From positions 1,024,856 to 1,088,855 of the forward strand of contig NZ_SAYT01000001.1 in the NCBI RefSeq assembly GCF_004296575.1: a DNA stretch of 64,000 nucleotides, written 5' to 3'. Source of the stretch: Dyella amyloliquefaciens. GTDB lineage: Bacteria > Pseudomonadota > Gammaproteobacteria > Xanthomonadales > Rhodanobacteraceae. Positions 61,453 to 64,000 of the stretch are shown here, in pieces. The notes under the pieces are model-generated. The model was not told the DNA's origin. It did no database searches and saw only the letters and a program-made list of their open reading frames with translations. How positions within the stretch are numbered: the first letter of the stretch is position 1; each line of letters opens with the position of its first letter. The position numbers and the translations under genes were made by a program.

Positions 61453-63864
61453 ATGAAATTCTCGGAAAATTGGTTGCGCCACCACGTGCCGACGGGCGCC
61501 TCGCGCGATGAACTCGCCGCGACGCTGACGGCGATCGGCCTGGAAGTGGAAGAGGTCACCGCGCTGGGCGATTCGCTCGATGGCGTGGTCGTTGCTCGCA
61601 TCGTCAGCGCGCAGCGGCATCCCGAAGCCGATCGGCTGCAGGTATGCGAAGTCGATACGGGCAATGGCCTGGTCCAGATCGTCTGTGGTGCACCGAACGC
61701 ACGTGCCGGACTGGTCGCGCCGCTGGCGACGGTCGGCGCGCAGTTGCCTGGCGGCATCGCCATCAAGGCGGCGAAGCTGCGTGGCGTGGAGTCGTTCGGC
61801 ATGTTGTGCTCGGCCAAGGAGCTGGGCATCGATCCGGACGCATCGGGCCTGCTTGAGCTGCCTTCCGATGCCCCGATCGGTACGCCGCTGGCCACCTACC
61901 TTGGTCTGCCGGACGCCAGCATCGAGATCAAGTTGACGCCCAATCGCGCCGACTGTTTCAGCGTGCGTGGCATCGCCTTTGATGTTGCTGCTGCGCTGGG
62001 TGGCCAAGTCGTTCCTCTCGATGCCACACGGGTGCCGGCGCAGACGGACGCGACGATGAAGGTCTCGCTTGAGGCGGGCGCACGCGTGCCGCGTTTCGCA
62101 GGTCGCGTCATCGACAACGTGGATGCCACGGTGCAGACGCCCGTGTGGATGGCCGAACGGCTGCGCCGCAGCGGCTTGCGTCCCATCAGTTTCCTGGTCG
62201 ACGTCACGCAGTACGTCATGCTGGAACTCGGCCAGCCGATGCACGCGTTCGACAAGGACGCGTTGGAAGGCGAGGTGGTGGTGCGCGCCGCACGTGCTGG
62301 CGAACCGCTGGCCCTGCTTGACGGTCGCACGGTCGAACTGGACGAGGATTTCCTCGTGGTTTCCGACAGTCGCGGCGGCAAGGGTGCGCGTGCAGTGGCA
62401 CTCGGTGGCATCATGGGTGGCTCGGAAACGCGCGTCACCGATGCCACGCGCAACGTCTTCCTCGAGGCCGCGCACTGGATTCCTTCGGCCATCATCGGCC
62501 GCAGCCGCAAGCTGGGCATGCACACCGATGCCGGGCATCGCTTCGAGCGTGGCGTCGATCCGCAGCTGCCGGGCACCGCCATCGAATACGCCACGCGCCT
62601 GATCCTTGATATCGCCGGTGGCGTAGCCGGTCCGCTGGTGGACGTCACGCTGCCGGAGCACCTGCATTCGCCCGAACCGATCGTGCTGCGCCGCGCGCGC
62701 CTGGCCCGCGTGCTGGGGCTGACCGTGGCCGATGACGAAGTTGTGCGCATCTTCACGGCGCTCGGTATGGTGGTCGAGCCGCTGGCTGATGGCTGGCGCG
62801 TGACGGCCCCGAGTCGCCGCTTCGATATCGAGCGCGAAGAAGACCTGATCGAGGAAGTCGCGCGCATTCATGGCTACGAGAACATCCCGACCAGCACGCC
62901 GGCCGGTGCGCTGACGCTGGCGGTCGAGCCCGAGGCGCGTCTCAATGAGCTGGCCGTGCGCGAGCAGCTCGCTGCGCGTGGCTACTACGAAGCGGTGAGC
63001 CTGGCCTTCGTGGCGAACGAACTGCTGCAGCGCTGGGGTATGACCGAGCAGCTGGTGCCGCTGGCCAACCCGTTGTCGGCCGACCTGGCGGTGATGCGAC
63101 CCTCGTTGCTGCCGGGCCTGATCACCGCGCTGTCGCACAACCGCGCCCGCCAGCAGGAGCGCGTGCGCCTGTTCGAGATCGGTCGCACCTTCCGCATCTC
63201 CGCCGAGGCAGCGGCCCGCAAGGACGCGCCGACCGAAACGCCGAGCCTGTCCATCGTGGCCTGCGGCACCGCCCGCGCCGAGCAGTGGGGCGAGGCCGCC
63301 CGCACGCTGGACTTCCACGACCTCAAGGGTGATCTGGACGCCCTGATCGCCTGGGGCGGTGAGCCGCATCGCTGGGCGGTCCACGCCGATGGCCTGCCGG
63401 GCTGGCTGCATCCGGGTCGTGGCGCGCGAGTCACCCGTGACGGCGTCACCGTCGGCTACCTGGGGGCACTGCATCCCCAACTGGCCAAGGCCCTGGACCT
63501 TGGCGCCGACGTCCATGTCCTCGAGCTGGAGCTGGAGCCGGTCCTGGGCCGTCGCCTGCCCAGGGCGCAGCCGGTGCCGCGCTTCCCGTCGGTCCGCCGG
63601 GACATCGCCGTGGACGTGCCGGAGGAGGTCACCTGGTCACAGATTGAGCAGGTGGTCCGCCGCACCCTCGGCGGCCAGCTGAAGGAGCTGCGCCTGTTCG
63701 ACCGATACAGCGGCAAGGGGGTCGAAGCGGGCCGAAAGAGTCTCGCTATGGGCTTGATTTTACAGGACGCTTCACGCACCCTTACCGACGACGACGCAGA
63801 CCGTAACATTCGTGAAGCAGTCGCAGCGTTGGAGCAGGCATGCAAGGCAAAGTTGCGAGGATAA
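61453..63864 (+). CDS. pheT: Phenylalanyl-tRNA synthetase beta subunit
   Basis: The protein (803 aa) begins [20 protein letters not shown]. It has a tRNA-binding OB domain (~40-150), the B3/B4 editing domain, the B5 domain and a C-terminal FDX-ACB anticodon domain ([15 protein letters not shown]). The start at 61453 is supported by the conserved N-terminus. It is followed immediately by ihfA. Confidence 0.97.
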   Translation: MKFSENWLRHHVPTGASRDELAATLTAIGLEVEEVTALGDSLDGVVVARIVSAQRHPEADRLQVCEVDTGNGLVQIVCGAPNARAGLVAPLATVGAQLPGGIAIKAAKLRGVESFGMLCSAKELGIDPDASGLLELPSDAPIGTPLATYLGLPDASIEIKLTPNRADCFSVRGIAFDVAAALGGQVVPLDATRVPAQTDATMKVSLEAGARVPRFAGRVIDNVDATVQTPVWMAERLRRSGLRPISFLVDVTQYVMLELGQPMHAFDKDALEGEVVVRAARAGEPLALLDGRTVELDEDFLVVSDSRGGKGARAVALGGIMGGSETRVTDATRNVFLEAAHWIPSAIIGRSRKLGMHTDAGHRFERGVDPQLPGTAIEYATRLILDIAGGVAGPLVDVTLPEHLHSPEPIVLRRARLARVLGLTVADDEVVRIFTALGMVVEPLADGWRVTAPSRRFDIEREEDLIEEVARIHGYENIPTSTPAGALTLAVEPEARLNELAVREQLAARGYYEAVSLAFVANELLQRWGMTEQLVPLANPLSADLAVMRPSLLPGLITALSHNRARQQERVRLFEIGRTFRISAEAAARKDAPTETPSLSIVACGTARAEQWGEAARTLDFHDLKGDLDALIAWGGEPHRWAVHADGLPGWLHPGRGARVTRDGVTVGYLGALHPQLAKALDLGADVHVLELELEPVLGRRLPRAQPVPRFPSVRRDIAVDVPEEVTWSQIEQVVRRTLGGQLKELRLFDRYSGKGVEAGRKSLAMGLILQDASRTLTDDDADRNIREAVAALEQACKAKLRG

Positions 63865-63865
63865 G

Positions 63866-64000
63866 ATGGCGCTAACCAAAGCGGAGATGGCTGAGCGCCT
63901 ATTTCTCGAGGTGGGCCTCAACAAGCGTGAGGCAAAAGAATTCGTTGACGCCTACTTTGAGGTCGTCCGCGAAGCGTTGGAAAAGGGCGAGCAGGTGAAG
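63866..64000 (+). CDS. ihfA: Integration host factor alpha subunit (5' end, partial)
   Basis: The first 45 codons read [20 protein letters not shown] followed by [14 protein letters not shown] and then the window ends. It is the IhfA half of the DNA-bending heterodimer IHF. Its position after pheT is conserved in gammaproteobacteria. IHF often assists sigma-54 promoters such as those at pilA and pilB. Confidence 0.95.
   Translation, partial: MALTKAEMAERLFLEVGLNKREAKEFVDAYFEVVREALEKGEQVK

Overview
The window is a chromosomal segment of a GC-rich gammaproteobacterium, most likely of the order Xanthomonadales and probably the family Rhodanobacteraceae (Dyella/Rhodanobacter/Luteibacter/Frateuria type). 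The assignment rests on gene order and gene families: a Nudix-coaE-pilD-pilC-pilB block, a TfpX/TfpZ pilin accessory gene, an S9 peptidase, two very large TonB-dependent receptors, a miaB-phoH-ybeY-corC block, and thrS-infC-rpmI-rplT-pheS-pheT-ihfA. No plasmid, phage, IS transposase or CRISPR array is visible.

Layout. 1-4852 (mostly minus strand): tail of a Nudix gene, then coaE, pilD, pilC, pilB (type IV pilus assembly). 5049-14455: a glycan cluster (sugar aminotransferase, two GT2 and two GT4 glycosyltransferases, a methyltransferase, a flippase, and a GT-C-like membrane protein with a helical-repeat tail) inserted between pilB and the major pilin pilA (14651-15100). A TfpX/TfpZ-type gene lies just upstream of pilA. 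Near-consensus sigma-54 sites precede both pilB and pilA. The arrangement suggests a glycosylated type IV pilus. 16378-28128: S9 peptidase, DUF559 nuclease-like protein, corA, DUF4105 protein, corC, ybeY, phoH, miaB, a lytic transglycosylase and a DegS-like protease. 28503-32910: petABC (cytochrome bc1), sspA, sspB, DUF3301. 33095-38395: nadC, DUF1631, Trm112-like, purE-purK. 38568-42812: sodB, grxD, an SDR, marC and a two-domain acyltransferase resembling OlsF (ornithine lipid synthesis). 43226-49379: two TonB-dependent receptors with structured upstream regions. 49559-55794: ppnN, tRNA-Asn, a FimT-like pseudopilin, uvrB, tRNA-Val, a HemJ/CopD-like protein and a UDP-glucuronate epimerase-like gene. 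56194-64000: the translation block thrS, infC, rpmI, rplT, pheS, pheT, ihfA (cut by the window end).

Regulatory and non-coding content is the most unusual part. infC appears to start at an AUC codon. The second TonB receptor has a canonical intrinsic terminator about 30 bases before its start codon, a possible attenuator. A terminator-bounded stretch before the first receptor may encode a small RNA. thrS has a terminator and an 8-codon ORF in its leader. Three families of short palindromic repeats (CCCTCTCCCC-type, GTAGGAGCGCACC-type, GGCCATCCATGGCC-type) occupy the gaps between genes, and an approximately 900-base repeat-rich gap separates infC from rpmI.
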